The notes below the pieces were generated by a model, which did not search any database, had not been told where the DNA came from, and saw nothing but the letters and a program-made list of their open reading frames with translations. A program made the translations under genes and the position numbers. Below, in pieces: positions 1-8,769 of a stretch of DNA of 64,000 nucleotides. Each line of letters begins with the position of its first letter. The stretch's first letter is position 1. The stretch is from Flavobacterium piscisymbiosum. GTDB lineage: Bacteria > Bacteroidota > Bacteroidia > Flavobacteriales > Flavobacteriaceae. The stretch covers positions 372,001 through 436,000 of the forward strand of contig NZ_JAJJMM010000001.1 of assembly GCF_020905295.1 (NCBI RefSeq). The letters are read 5' to 3'.

Positions 1-470
1 ACAATGTCTGAACAGCAATAAGATAATATAATTTGTTCTATATTGTTGTGGCTTAACTGACGAATAATGTTATCAACGTCGTATACATACTCAAGAACAC
101 CGCTAAAAACCGCAACGTTGTAAGACTGTAGATTTAAAGAAATTGGTTCGTTGAGATCACAAACTACAGTTTCATCATATCTTTTTACAATATCTGTCGG
201 AGTATATAATTTGAAATCTTTCAATAATGTTTTCATGTGCATTACTCCGGCTCCAAATTCAATAATACTGGAATCTGGTTTGATAAAAGAGGCTAATATT
301 GCTGTTCTTTCGTTCCAATTAGAAAATAATTCATTGTTTTTTGCCCATCTTGCACTATCAGATTCTTTTTTTGATTTTAAAAGATTTGTAGCTTTTTGAA
401 TACCTCTTACTCTATTTTGGTCTTTTCTATTTTTAAATTTATTTAATATTTTAAAAAGGATTTTTTTCAT
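1..470 (-). CDS. class I SAM-dependent methyltransferase, partial (C-terminus beyond the window)
   Basis: Translating inward from the ATG at 470 gives 156 residues that run off the left edge with no stop. After a basic N-terminus the protein shows a class I methyltransferase core: the glycine-rich SAM loop EFGAG at residues 71-75, an acidic site TDI at 92-94, CDLNEPI at 104-110, and VFSGVLEYVYDV at 121-132, the usual strand-4 region. It sits downstream of seven glycosyltransferases on the same strand, so it probably methylates a sugar or glycolipid intermediate. The acceptor cannot be told from the sequence. The real gene is longer than what is visible. Confidence 0.75.
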   Translation of the reverse strand, partial: MKKILFKILNKFKNRKDQNRVRGIQKATNLLKSKKESDSARWAKNNELFSNWNERTAILASFIKPDSSIIEFGAGVMHMKTLLKDFKLYTPTDIVKRYDETVVCDLNEPISLNLQSYNVAVFSGVLEYVYDVDNIIRQLSHNNIEQIILSYCCSDI

Positions 471-511
471 TCGGTTAAGATTTTTTTAGGTTAAGATTTT
501 GAGCTTTATCT

Positions 512-1582
512 TTAAAATAGAATTTTCCAAGTAATTATATTCTTTTGTCTGTCAAAGGAATAAAAATAAAGTTGAGCTCTGTAATTAAATACTATTTCTT
601 CTAACAATCTATCATTGACATCATTCATGTTTAGATAGATCATATATTTTTTGCCTAGTATTTTTTTTAAGGTTTGTTTTATTTTATCACCAATAGAAAC
701 ATCTTTAATTTCAACTGAAATCAGTTTATTGCTACAGTCTTTAAACTGCGCAATAAAAGATTTAATTTGTGCGTCTACAGGTTCAAGTGTCGTACTGAAA
801 TCTGGTGAATCATTTAATTTCAAACAATCAGATTCGTTACTAATCTTTCCCCAAGACAAATTTACATTTGCTTTTGTTTTTGCCATCTCTACAGCTAATT
901 GGCTGTAACAATGATTTATTTTTTCTAATGTGGAATGAAAAGGTGCCTTACTTTTATTCGAACGATATTCTTTTGAATGCCATTGATGCAGCAATAAAGT
1001 CTTTTTTTCATAAAATTCTACTGCATATCCTGCGTTTTTAAAACGGATATGCACATCAGTATCTTCTGCACCCCAACCGTGATAAAACTCATCATATCCA
1101 TTAATACTTTTTAATAAGGAAGTTGGATAAAGCGTAATTCCAGTAGCTTCTATTGATGATAAGTGATTGATTTTATAATCAGCAAAAGATTTTTCATTAA
1201 GAGATTCTTCTCTGTTTAAAAAACCAACCTTAAAATATATTGCTTTTTGCTCTGACTTTAATTTGTCGAGATAATTAAAAAAATCCTGATGATAAATCAT
1301 ATCAATATCTCCTATTAAGAAATACGGATTTACTGCTTGTTTTAAGGCAATATTTATTGCTCTGGATTTGTTCCAAAGTTGTCCGTGAACTGAACATTTT
1401 ATAAATTTCACTTTTGGATATTCAATAAGTAGTTTTTCTAAATCTATAACATATTTTTCTTCAGAACCGTAATCTACCAAAATCAATTCGAAATCAGTAT
1501 TAGATTGTAACATTAAAGAATTCAGGCATTTTTTTATAATGCCAAAATTGCGATTACGATTAATTAAAACTAGTGTTATCAT
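512..1582 (-). CDS. family 2 glycosyltransferase with galactosyltransferase-like C-terminal motif
   Basis: This is a GT-A fold transferase of 356 residues. The N-terminal strand MITLVLINRNRN is followed by the metal/nucleotide site GDID at 91-94 and the motif GWGAEDTD at 169-176. The latter is the signature of the Glyco_transf_7C region of beta-1,4-galactosyltransferase-like enzymes. An HQWHS segment at 199-203 could contribute a metal-binding histidine. The last 100 residues do not resemble the catalytic domain and may be an accessory domain. It is a cytoplasmic enzyme adding one sugar of the polymer. Donor and linkage cannot be assigned. Confidence 0.85.
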   Translation of the reverse strand: MITLVLINRNRNFGIIKKCLNSLMLQSNTDFELILVDYGSEEKYVIDLEKLLIEYPKVKFIKCSVHGQLWNKSRAINIALKQAVNPYFLIGDIDMIYHQDFFNYLDKLKSEQKAIYFKVGFLNREESLNEKSFADYKINHLSSIEATGITLYPTSLLKSINGYDEFYHGWGAEDTDVHIRFKNAGYAVEFYEKKTLLLHQWHSKEYRSNKSKAPFHSTLEKINHCYSQLAVEMAKTKANVNLSWGKISNESDCLKLNDSPDFSTTLEPVDAQIKSFIAQFKDCSNKLISVEIKDVSIGDKIKQTLKKILGKKYMIYLNMNDVNDRLLEEIVFNYRAQLYFYSFDRQKNIITWKILF

Positions 1583-1617
1583 TTATACATTTTTACTTTT
1601 AAGACTAATAACAATAA

Positions 1618-2397
1618 TTAAAATTTATGTGGTTTATTGAATAAAAATTTTATTAAATAAAAAAGTTTCAATACCACATAATAAGCATCTATGATGAAAT
1701 TTTCAAATAATGTGTAAAAAGATTTAAAAAATGAATTAAAAACATTTGAGAAAGTAATATCCTGATGCCAAAGCTGATAGTTTCCAATTACATCATTTTT
1801 AAATCTAAAAAAAATCTGTTCTCGGCTTCTTTTAATTTCGTAATGAAAAATAGACGGTACAAATTCGATATCGTATCCTTCCTTCAACACTCTTTTAGTC
1901 CACTCCTTATCTTCAAATGTCGCTACATCTTCTCTAAAGGGATGTTTCTGCCAAACACTTTTATTAAAAGCTGATCCCGAAAATATAAGACCTGCTTTAT
2001 TTGGATCGTCTTGGGCTTCGATTTTATTTAAAAAACCTCTAAAATCGTTAGAACTATGCAAACATCTTAAACCTGCAAGATTTGAATTTTCTTCAAATTT
2101 TATCTTTATCAGTTTAAAAAAATCATGGCTAACTGGATATGAGTGCGCGCTAAATATCACAACTATCGGATGATTGGCTGACTTGGCAGCGAGATTTGCA
2201 CTGCCTCCGTAACTAAAATTGGTAATTGTTATAAATTTAGCACCATATTTTTCGCAGACTTCCTGGCTTTTATCAGTTGATAAATTATCAATTACAATTA
2301 TTTCATCGATATCACTATTATATCTTTCAGTTAAGTTTTTTAATAAAAACGTAAGTGCTGATTCCTGATTCTTAGTTCTAATTACTACTGATATCAT
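1618..2397 (-). CDS. family 2 glycosyltransferase, variant lacking a DxD motif
   Basis: The protein has 259 residues and a typical GT2 start (MISVVIRTKN) with IDNLSTDKS at 36-44. Where most GT2 enzymes carry DxD it has FSAHSYPVS at 82-90, the variant seen in a GT2 subgroup often annotated as rhamnosyltransferase-like. The acceptor-side motif FEDKEW is retained. The C-terminal third is rich in aromatic and hydrophobic residues and may bind the membrane surface. The gene overlaps the end of the upstream glycosyltransferase by 4 bases, so the two are probably translated together. Activity is likely; the sugar is unknown. Confidence 0.8.
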   Translation of the reverse strand: MISVVIRTKNQESALTFLLKNLTERYNSDIDEIIVIDNLSTDKSQEVCEKYGAKFITITNFSYGGSANLAAKSANHPIVVIFSAHSYPVSHDFFKLIKIKFEENSNLAGLRCLHSSNDFRGFLNKIEAQDDPNKAGLIFSGSAFNKSVWQKHPFREDVATFEDKEWTKRVLKEGYDIEFVPSIFHYEIKRSREQIFFRFKNDVIGNYQLWHQDITFSNVFNSFFKSFYTLFENFIIDAYYVVLKLFYLIKFLFNKPHKF

Positions 2398-3260
2398 TTT
2401 GAAATATTTTTTAAAAATATTTTTTCAAAAATCCTGAAAGGCTTCGTGATTATTTTTGCTATTTTAAATTCCCATGAATTTTTAATTTTAATTTCGGTCG
2501 CACGATGTCTTCTTATTAGAAAGAGAAAGTAAAAAATTGTCATATCATAATGTTCAATATAAATTTCTTTATGCTTTTTAAACACGTATTCTATATTGTC
2601 TTCTACATGATTTTTTAAAGTATCGATTAACATTGAGTTCTTTGACTTTCTGTAGTAAAATAAAAATTCCTCAACAAATTTATATTTCCATCCTCGTTTT
2701 GTGATTGAGATCCAAAATTCCCAATCTTCAAATCCAGATTTCATTTCTTCATCATAACCACCTACTTCTTCCCAACATGTTTTTAGATATAAGCAACTTG
2801 AAATCAAAATATTTTCATATATCAAATCTTGATATGTACTTCCTAAAGATTTTTCCTGATAAAAAACATTTTCTTTTTTGTCTCTAAAAAATTCTCTATA
2901 ACATGAAACAATCGCTAATGAACTATCCTGAATCAGCTCTGGAACGAGTTTGATTAAAAAATTAGAATGTAATAAATCATCTGAATCTAAGGGTAATATT
3001 AAAAGTCCCGTACTTATTTTTATACCTGCATTTCTGGCACTAGACAATCCTCCGTTTATTTTCTTTAAATACTTAAAACGGCTATCTTTTTCACACCATT
3101 TACCTGCGACTTCTTCTGTATTATCAGGACTGCCATCGTTTACAATAATGCATTCCCAATTATCATAGGTTTGATCTAGTACTGATTGCAATGTTTCTGG
3201 TAAAAAATGAGCTTGTTTATAGCAAGGAACAATAATTGAAACAAGTGGGTTTTCTAACAT
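2394..3260 (-). CDS. family 2 glycosyltransferase
   Basis: This 288-residue GT-A enzyme starts with VSIIVPCYKQ, has VNDGSPDN at 40-47, a DSDD metal site at 92-95 and GFEDWEFW near 176-183, which carries the probable catalytic base. A basic C-terminal tail suggests association with the inner face of the membrane. It resembles the neighbouring glycosyltransferase starting at 7193, with which it shares the EDWEFW block. The donor cannot be assigned. Confidence 0.87.
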   Translation of the reverse strand: MLENPLVSIIVPCYKQAHFLPETLQSVLDQTYDNWECIIVNDGSPDNTEEVAGKWCEKDSRFKYLKKINGGLSSARNAGIKISTGLLILPLDSDDLLHSNFLIKLVPELIQDSSLAIVSCYREFFRDKKENVFYQEKSLGSTYQDLIYENILISSCLYLKTCWEEVGGYDEEMKSGFEDWEFWISITKRGWKYKFVEEFLFYYRKSKNSMLIDTLKNHVEDNIEYVFKKHKEIYIEHYDMTIFYFLFLIRRHRATEIKIKNSWEFKIAKIITKPFRIFEKIFLKNISK

Positions 3261-3264
3261 CGTA

Positions 3265-4251
3265 TTATTGACTTAAAATTCTTTTAAATCTATTTCTAAA
3301 TTTATTCATTGCTATCTTTTTTACTTCAAACAATCTGGTGTTTAAAAAAATCATCATCAGTAGCAGAACTCTTTTTTGATTAATTGTGTAAAGTTTAGAA
3401 TTAACAGACCAAAAAAAGATTCTGTTGGATACTTTTTTATTTTGACTAAAATAAGGGATAACAAATTCCAGAATTATTTTACAGCTAAATTTTCGTAAAT
3501 CTGCTGCATAGTTCTTATCCTGAATTAAATTTACATGGATTTGATAGAACACAAGTAATGCATTTAGCATATTACTTACAAACCCTTCATTAAATACTTT
3601 ATTGTCATCTACTCTGTAATAAGTATCAATTTTGAAATCTCTTACTATCTTTAATTGTTTTGCCTGCGAAAGTAATTTTATATTAAAACTTACGTCCTGA
3701 AATCGATTTAAATTTTCATCAAATTTACAATTTTCAAGAGCACTTTTTTTATAAAAACACCCCATAATTGGCCAGGGAATTTCATAGCGCAAAAACATTC
3801 TTAAGTAATTCTCACTAGTATTTATCTCTGGATCTTTGTTAATAGAAAAAGTATATTTTTCATTCAAAATAAATAAAGATGTGTCTTTAATTAATAAGTC
3901 AGCCGAAGAATCATTTACTACTTTCTCTACACGCTCTTGTAAACAGAACGTTTCACAGATATCATCTGAATCCAAAAACATGATATACTCCCCTTTACTA
4001 TTTTCTATACCGAAATTTCTGCAGGCATTTGCTCCTTTTAAGCGATTTTCAGGACGACTATAAAATTGAAAACGAATGTCTTTTTCTAAATATTTATTTA
4101 CAATTTTATCCGTATCATCTGTTGAGCCATCATCTACCATTATACATTCCCAACTTTGATAGGTTTGTGCAGCAATACTATCTAACGTTTCGTTTATAAT
4201 ATGTGCTCGATTATAAGTTGGTATAATTATGGAGACTAGGGAATTAATCAT
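3265..4251 (-). CDS. family 2 glycosyltransferase
   Basis: The protein has 328 residues with the canonical GT2 order: VSIIIPTYNRAH at the start, VDDGSTDDT at 39-47 and LDSDD at 93-97. The region RFQDVSFNIKLL supplies the acidic residue in the acceptor half. The start codon lies 8 bases inside the preceding GT4 gene, pointing to coupled translation. The sugar added is unknown. Confidence 0.87.
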   Translation of the reverse strand: MINSLVSIIIPTYNRAHIINETLDSIAAQTYQSWECIMVDDGSTDDTDKIVNKYLEKDIRFQFYSRPENRLKGANACRNFGIENSKGEYIMFLDSDDICETFCLQERVEKVVNDSSADLLIKDTSLFILNEKYTFSINKDPEINTSENYLRMFLRYEIPWPIMGCFYKKSALENCKFDENLNRFQDVSFNIKLLSQAKQLKIVRDFKIDTYYRVDDNKVFNEGFVSNMLNALLVFYQIHVNLIQDKNYAADLRKFSCKIILEFVIPYFSQNKKVSNRIFFWSVNSKLYTINQKRVLLLMMIFLNTRLFEVKKIAMNKFRNRFKRILSQ

Positions 4252-5359
4252 TGCTTAATACTATTTTATCAATTAATTCATCAATAGTATTTAAATGCTT
4301 TTGCATAGTATATTCAGATTTCATTCTGTTTTTACCATTTTCGCCTAATTGTATAGCCAATTCCTTGTCTTCTAAAAGGATTAACATTTTTTGGGCCATT
4401 TCATCTACATTATGTTCTGAAACTAATAGCCCTGTTTGTCCGTTTAAAATTACATCGGGAATTCCGGCGTGTAAAGTAGCAATAACTGGTAAACCAGCAG
4501 CACTAGCTTCTAGTATTGCAACTGGTGTACCCTCCTGATCTCCATTAATAGCAGTTACTGAATGCTGAACAAAAGCAAGTGAGTTTTCTAAATATTCTGT
4601 AAATTCTTCTTTTAAAAGTATTCCTGGCAATAAAACATTTTTTTCAATTTTTAAATACTGAACTAAATTTTTACATACTTCATATAAATTACCATTTCCG
4701 CCAATAACAAGTTTTGCATCTGGATACTTTTTAAGTACCTGGCTAAAGGCCAAAATAGTATAATAAGGTGCTTTTTTTTCGACAAAACGGCCTAATCCAA
4801 TAAAAGTAGGTGCTGCAAATTTAGGTTTAATATCCAAAAATGAAGGAGAAGGGGCACATGTATTATAAATTAATTTTTCAGGAGGACAACCCAATAAAAT
4901 TAAGTTTTCTTTCATAGAAATTGAAACACAAATGACGTAAGTGCTATATTCAAATACATTCTTATAGTTATTACAATTTCTTATAACACTCTCTACAGAA
5001 GCATCATACCCATGAAAATGTGTAATTAAAGGGATCGTTAAATATTTACAAACTTCAACAATTCTATAAGCCGTTGTACCATATTGCGCTATAACAACTT
5101 GAATCTTGTTCTTCTTTAAAGAATGAATAAATCCAATTTCATTGGCATTAAAACCTGTGAGTTTTAATTGCTGCTTTATTTTATTAATTAAAATATCTTT
5201 TTGATTAAATAACTTCCCGAAATTTTCTAAATCCGTTGGTAATTCTCCTCCATAATAATAATAAACTTTTCCTTCAAGCCCTTCTTTTTGAGCCTGAATA
5301 AAAGTTTCTGAATAAGTGCTTTTATTTGGTGAGCAAATTGCTATATTTTTTTGTGCCAT
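4244..5359 (-). CDS. family 4 glycosyltransferase (GT-B)
   Basis: This 371-residue GT-B transferase starts with an N-terminal Rossmann half (IAICSPNKSTYSETFIQAQ, then HFHGYDAS). The C-terminal donor half carries GLGRFVEKK, VIGGNG, EGTPVAILEASAAGLPVIA (the EX7E motif) and GIPDVILNGQTGLLV. All family landmarks and the usual length are present. Nucleotide-sugar donors are likely, as for GlcNAc, mannosyl or galactosyl transferases of this family, but the sequence does not say which. It overlaps the following GT2 gene by 8 bases. Confidence 0.88.
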   Translation of the reverse strand: MAQKNIAICSPNKSTYSETFIQAQKEGLEGKVYYYYGGELPTDLENFGKLFNQKDILINKIKQQLKLTGFNANEIGFIHSLKKNKIQVVIAQYGTTAYRIVEVCKYLTIPLITHFHGYDASVESVIRNCNNYKNVFEYSTYVICVSISMKENLILLGCPPEKLIYNTCAPSPSFLDIKPKFAAPTFIGLGRFVEKKAPYYTILAFSQVLKKYPDAKLVIGGNGNLYEVCKNLVQYLKIEKNVLLPGILLKEEFTEYLENSLAFVQHSVTAINGDQEGTPVAILEASAAGLPVIATLHAGIPDVILNGQTGLLVSEHNVDEMAQKMLILLEDKELAIQLGENGKNRMKSEYTMQKHLNTIDELIDKIVLSND

Positions 5360-5362
5360 TTA

Positions 5363-6355
5363 CTATATCTTCATTAAAAAAGTTATGAAAAAACTATTTT
5401 TAATGATGCTAAAATAGCTTTTGGATTTAAATTTATACAGGAAAAAAAACCAATAAAATTTAATATAAGAAGTTTTTCGAAGTTTTATTTTATAAAATGC
5501 AGAAGAAAAAACAGCACTCATCTTAAAAAACTTAAACCAATTAATGTATAATAAATATTCTCTTTCAACATTTAATATATTATTTTCCTGCAAAAAAGTC
5601 CGAACCTGACTTTCTTCCATCAGTCTTTGTTTTTTTCTATCAGAAGTTTTATGATTTCTTGTAACGGTTGTATGATTGCGAAAATAATTTAGAGGCTCTG
5701 CCAGATATGTAATCTGAGTTTTTAATGATAACTGAATCCAAAAAAACCAATCTCCACACATTCTCATTTCAAGTAAAGATTCGCAAAACAAAGTTTCATC
5801 TACAAATGTTTTTTTAAAAACCACGGCACTTGCATTCGGTATAACATTATAAAAACTCAAATATTTTTTTACAAATAATCTTCCTTTCTTAAAAAAATTA
5901 AATTCCCAAATGTTAGGACAAAATTGATCCGTATATCCTGTTCTATTCGATAAAATTAGATCATGTTCATTAATATCAATCGTTTGGCAGTATGCAATTC
6001 CAAAATTTCTATCTACAGATAATTGTTGCATATTTTTATCTAAAAAACTTAAATCGCTATAATCATCACTTTCAGCAATCCAGATATATTCTCCTTTTGC
6101 CAAATTAATGCCTTTCTTCCACTGTTTAAAAGGACTTCCTGAATTAATATCATTAAAAACACAATGACTAACTTTAGGATTATTGGAATATTGTACAAGA
6201 ATTTCACGACTACTATCTGTACTGCAATCATCTAATAAAATGACCTCAAAGTTAATATAGGTCTGATTAAGAATACTATCTAAACGTTGTTTTATAAATT
6301 TCTCATGATTATAATTGGGAACAATCACAGAAACTAATGGTTTATTGCTTTCCAT
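5363..6355 (-). CDS. family 2 glycosyltransferase
   Basis: The gene encodes a GT2 enzyme of 330 residues. I chose the ATG at 6355 because it begins MESNKPLVSVIVPNYN, the usual GT2 start, and lies one base after the stop of the upstream gene. The longer in-frame extension would overlap that gene by 65 bases and adds unrelated sequence. LLDDCSTDSS and the metal site ESDDY are visible. Two conserved tryptophans in the acceptor half (CGDWFFWIQ) are typical. The donor is unknown. Confidence 0.86.
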   Translation of the reverse strand: MESNKPLVSVIVPNYNHEKFIKQRLDSILNQTYINFEVILLDDCSTDSSREILVQYSNNPKVSHCVFNDINSGSPFKQWKKGINLAKGEYIWIAESDDYSDLSFLDKNMQQLSVDRNFGIAYCQTIDINEHDLILSNRTGYTDQFCPNIWEFNFFKKGRLFVKKYLSFYNVIPNASAVVFKKTFVDETLFCESLLEMRMCGDWFFWIQLSLKTQITYLAEPLNYFRNHTTVTRNHKTSDRKKQRLMEESQVRTFLQENNILNVEREYLLYINWFKFFKMSAVFSSAFYKIKLRKTSYIKFYWFFFLYKFKSKSYFSIIKNSFFITFLMKI

Positions 6356-6356
6356 T

Positions 6357-7193
6357 TTACAACCTATCAAGTTTACTTTTAAAACAAGTAAAACCAAAAA
6401 ATGTTTTACAAAACAAATCAATTACAAACTTTTTACTTTTTAGCTTTTTAGAAAAAATTAAATTGGCGTTATTAGACTTAAAAAATGATTTACAAAAATA
6501 GTTATGATATAAAATTGAATATTTCTTTACGATGTAATCTTGGTTTAAAAGTGCCATTTCTTTTGTAAAAGATCGTATCATAGAGGTATTAGAAACAAAA
6601 TATTTAAATGTTACTTTATTTAAATGCTGAAATTGGACATTTATGTTTCCTAAAGCAACCCAAAATTCCCAATCTTCATGACCTTGATAGGGCATATTTT
6701 CATCATATCCGTTAACATCTTGCCATATTTTTTTTTTATAAATAGCACAAGCATCAATATAATTATGTACCAATATTTTGTCTAATTGATAATCATCTAC
6801 TTTCCAAATACCTGTTTTTTGACCAAAATACTCCGCATGACCATAAACAACACCAATCTCTGGGTTATTTCCGAAAGCTTTTATCGCATCTTTAGTAAAA
6901 TCCTTTTCAATAAGATTATCTGAGTCCAAGGGTAAGATATAAATACCTTTTGCTTTGTTAATTCCAAAATTCCTAGTTTTACCTAGTCCTTCATTTCCTT
7001 TAGAAAAATATTTGAATTTACTGTCCTTATTGACCCATTCTAAAGAGATTTTCTCTGTATCATCGGTTGAACCGTCATTAATTATTAGTGCTTCCCAATC
7101 TTGAAATTCTTGTTGCATAACCGAATTTAAAGTTGCTCCAAGTGTCGCTTCAGAATTGTAGCAGGGAATAATTATGCTTATTATTGGGTTCAT
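6357..7193 (-). CDS. family 2 glycosyltransferase
   Basis: A GT-A enzyme of 278 residues with ISIIIPCYNSE, INDGSTDDT, LDSDN at the metal site and HEDWEFWVAL in the acceptor half. An uninterrupted run of ten A in the coding strand (10 T at 6728-6737) encodes the lysines of YKKKIW. Slippage there would truncate the protein. It begins the glycosyltransferase series downstream of two methyltransferases and the ABC exporter. Confidence 0.86.
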   Translation of the reverse strand: MNPIISIIIPCYNSEATLGATLNSVMQQEFQDWEALIINDGSTDDTEKISLEWVNKDSKFKYFSKGNEGLGKTRNFGINKAKGIYILPLDSDNLIEKDFTKDAIKAFGNNPEIGVVYGHAEYFGQKTGIWKVDDYQLDKILVHNYIDACAIYKKKIWQDVNGYDENMPYQGHEDWEFWVALGNINVQFQHLNKVTFKYFVSNTSMIRSFTKEMALLNQDYIVKKYSILYHNYFCKSFFKSNNANLIFSKKLKSKKFVIDLFCKTFFGFTCFKSKLDRL

Positions 7194-7218
7194 GTATCCT
7201 ATCCTGTTTTAGAAACTC

Positions 7219-8034
7219 TTAAATAAATTTTTTATTTATGGCGATTGTTACTTCTCCTGATTCGATTAATAAAAAGTTATTGTTTTTTAAAATCTTATAA
7301 ATATCTTCTCTGATATTAAATTCATCGTGTATTTCAATAACAATTATTTTGGTCTTTTCGAGAAAAATCAAATTTGCTGATTCTTTAAAAATAAATCGTT
7401 CTGCTCCTTCAATATCAATTTTTAATAAAGTAATTTCTTGCAGATTATACTCTTTTATAATTTCATTGATGGTAATTCCTTCAACTTCGCCGTTTTCACT
7501 TTGGGTTGTTGCTATTGACCAATCTTTTCCATCTCTAAAATTATTGTCTATATTAAAACTTTCATTTTCTGTAGCAGCAAGAGCATTTTCTAATAACGTC
7601 ACATTAGCTGCAATGTTTAATGACGAGACATTTTTCTTTAAAATTTCAAAATTAGATTTTGAAGGTTCTATACAGAATATTTTATCAAAGGCTTTTTTTT
7701 GAGATAGATATATTGCGGCATATCCAACATTTGCACCCGCGTCAATTAATACACTTTGTTTTGAATCAAACTCTTCATTTATATTTAAAACAGAAGAAAC
7801 CGTACTATATTCTTCCAGACTAAACATTTGATTAAAAACATAATAATCACTATGGTTTTGATCTCTGCAATATAGTTTTTTACCATTTTGCAATACCAAA
7901 GTATAAAGGTTTTCTACTTTTTTGAAATCTATAATATGTTTATTTGTATTAAGATTATTTATAAAAATTTGATAACCAGAAAGCTTTATTGGAAATAAAG
8001 CACGGTAAATTTTTCTAAGTCTTTTTAATTTCAT
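7219..8034 (-). CDS. FkbM family methyltransferase
   Basis: This 271-residue protein has the FkbM hallmarks: the SAM loop LIDAGANVGYAAIYL, the acidic strand end IEPSKSNFEILKKNV, and LLKIDIEGAE followed by KIIVIEIHDE. FkbM enzymes O-methylate hydroxyl groups and are common in polysaccharide loci, where they methylate a sugar residue. It is the second of two methyltransferases directly after the ABC exporter genes. That makes modification or capping of the exported chain a reasonable guess, but the target is not shown. Confidence 0.87.
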   Translation of the reverse strand: MKLKRLRKIYRALFPIKLSGYQIFINNLNTNKHIIDFKKVENLYTLVLQNGKKLYCRDQNHSDYYVFNQMFSLEEYSTVSSVLNINEEFDSKQSVLIDAGANVGYAAIYLSQKKAFDKIFCIEPSKSNFEILKKNVSSLNIAANVTLLENALAATENESFNIDNNFRDGKDWSIATTQSENGEVEGITINEIIKEYNLQEITLLKIDIEGAERFIFKESANLIFLEKTKIIVIEIHDEFNIREDIYKILKNNNFLLIESGEVTIAINKKFI

Positions 8035-8055
8035 TTGGCAAATTATCTATTTATT

Positions 8056-8769
8056 TTAATAGTTCTTTCTAGCTACAATTACGTAATTAATTGTATTAAC
8101 GGTATTGTAATCAGCCTTATCTAGAAATTCAAAAAATCTATTAATTAAATTAATCCCTTTAAATCGTTTTATTATTTTAAACAAAAATCTGGTTTTCCTT
8201 CCTCTGCCGCTATGATCATTATTAATACTCATCAATAAATATTGTCCTACAACTGACCACATTCCTCCATTTTCTTTCAATTCAATCATTTCAAATCCTG
8301 ATTTTTTTAAAATCAATTCAAAACCATGTTTTGAAAATCTAAAAAAATCATACGGTTCTTCATGCAATTGCCAGTTAAATGGACCGGATAATATAAAGTG
8401 CCCTCCAGGTTTCAATAATCGAAATGCTTCATCAACTAAACCCTGATGATTTCCAACATGTTCAATTGTTTGTGTAGAAATGACAGTGTTAAAAGTATTG
8501 GATTCAAGTGGAATATTATCTGCCGGTGCAATAATATCAACTTTATTTAAACTTGACTGAACGATATCACAACCAATATATTTATTAACTAAACAAGAAA
8601 TTTTTTTTTCATATGGCTTATTTCCACATCCAATGTCCAAACTATCTCCAGAAGCATATTTATCAAACGCATTAAACAAATCGAAATGATATGATTTATA
8701 GTGCAAGTAATAGATATCGTTTTTTGCAATTTTTGTAGAACTTAATCTTCTAACATTTTCTTGTATCAT
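8056..8769 (-). CDS. class I SAM-dependent methyltransferase (Methyltransf_11 type)
   Basis: The SAM loop LDIGCGNKPYEK is followed by GCDIV, APADNIPLESNTFNTVI and STQTIEHVGNHQGLVDEAFR, then LLKPGGHFILSGPFNW. This is a complete Methyltransf_11 domain. I take the ATG at 8769, which overlaps the stop of the ABC ATPase gene in an ATGA arrangement and gives 237 residues. An ATG 12 bases upstream (8781) is also possible. Coupling to the exporter ATPase suggests it acts on the exported glycan, for instance as a terminal methyltransferase. This role is inferred. Confidence 0.85.
   Translation of the reverse strand: MIQENVRRLSSTKIAKNDIYYLHYKSYHFDLFNAFDKYASGDSLDIGCGNKPYEKKISCLVNKYIGCDIVQSSLNKVDIIAPADNIPLESNTFNTVISTQTIEHVGNHQGLVDEAFRLLKPGGHFILSGPFNWQLHEEPYDFFRFSKHGFELILKKSGFEMIELKENGGMWSVVGQYLLMSINNDHSGRGRKTRFLFKIIKRFKGINLINRFFEFLDKADYNTVNTINYVIVARKNY

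Noticed and set aside
151..399. Plus-strand open frame of 82 codons
   Set aside because: It is antisense to the methyltransferase, whose frame carries the conserved SAM motif.
7349..7702. Plus-strand open frame of 117 codons
   Set aside because: It is antisense to the FkbM methyltransferase and has no domain of its own.
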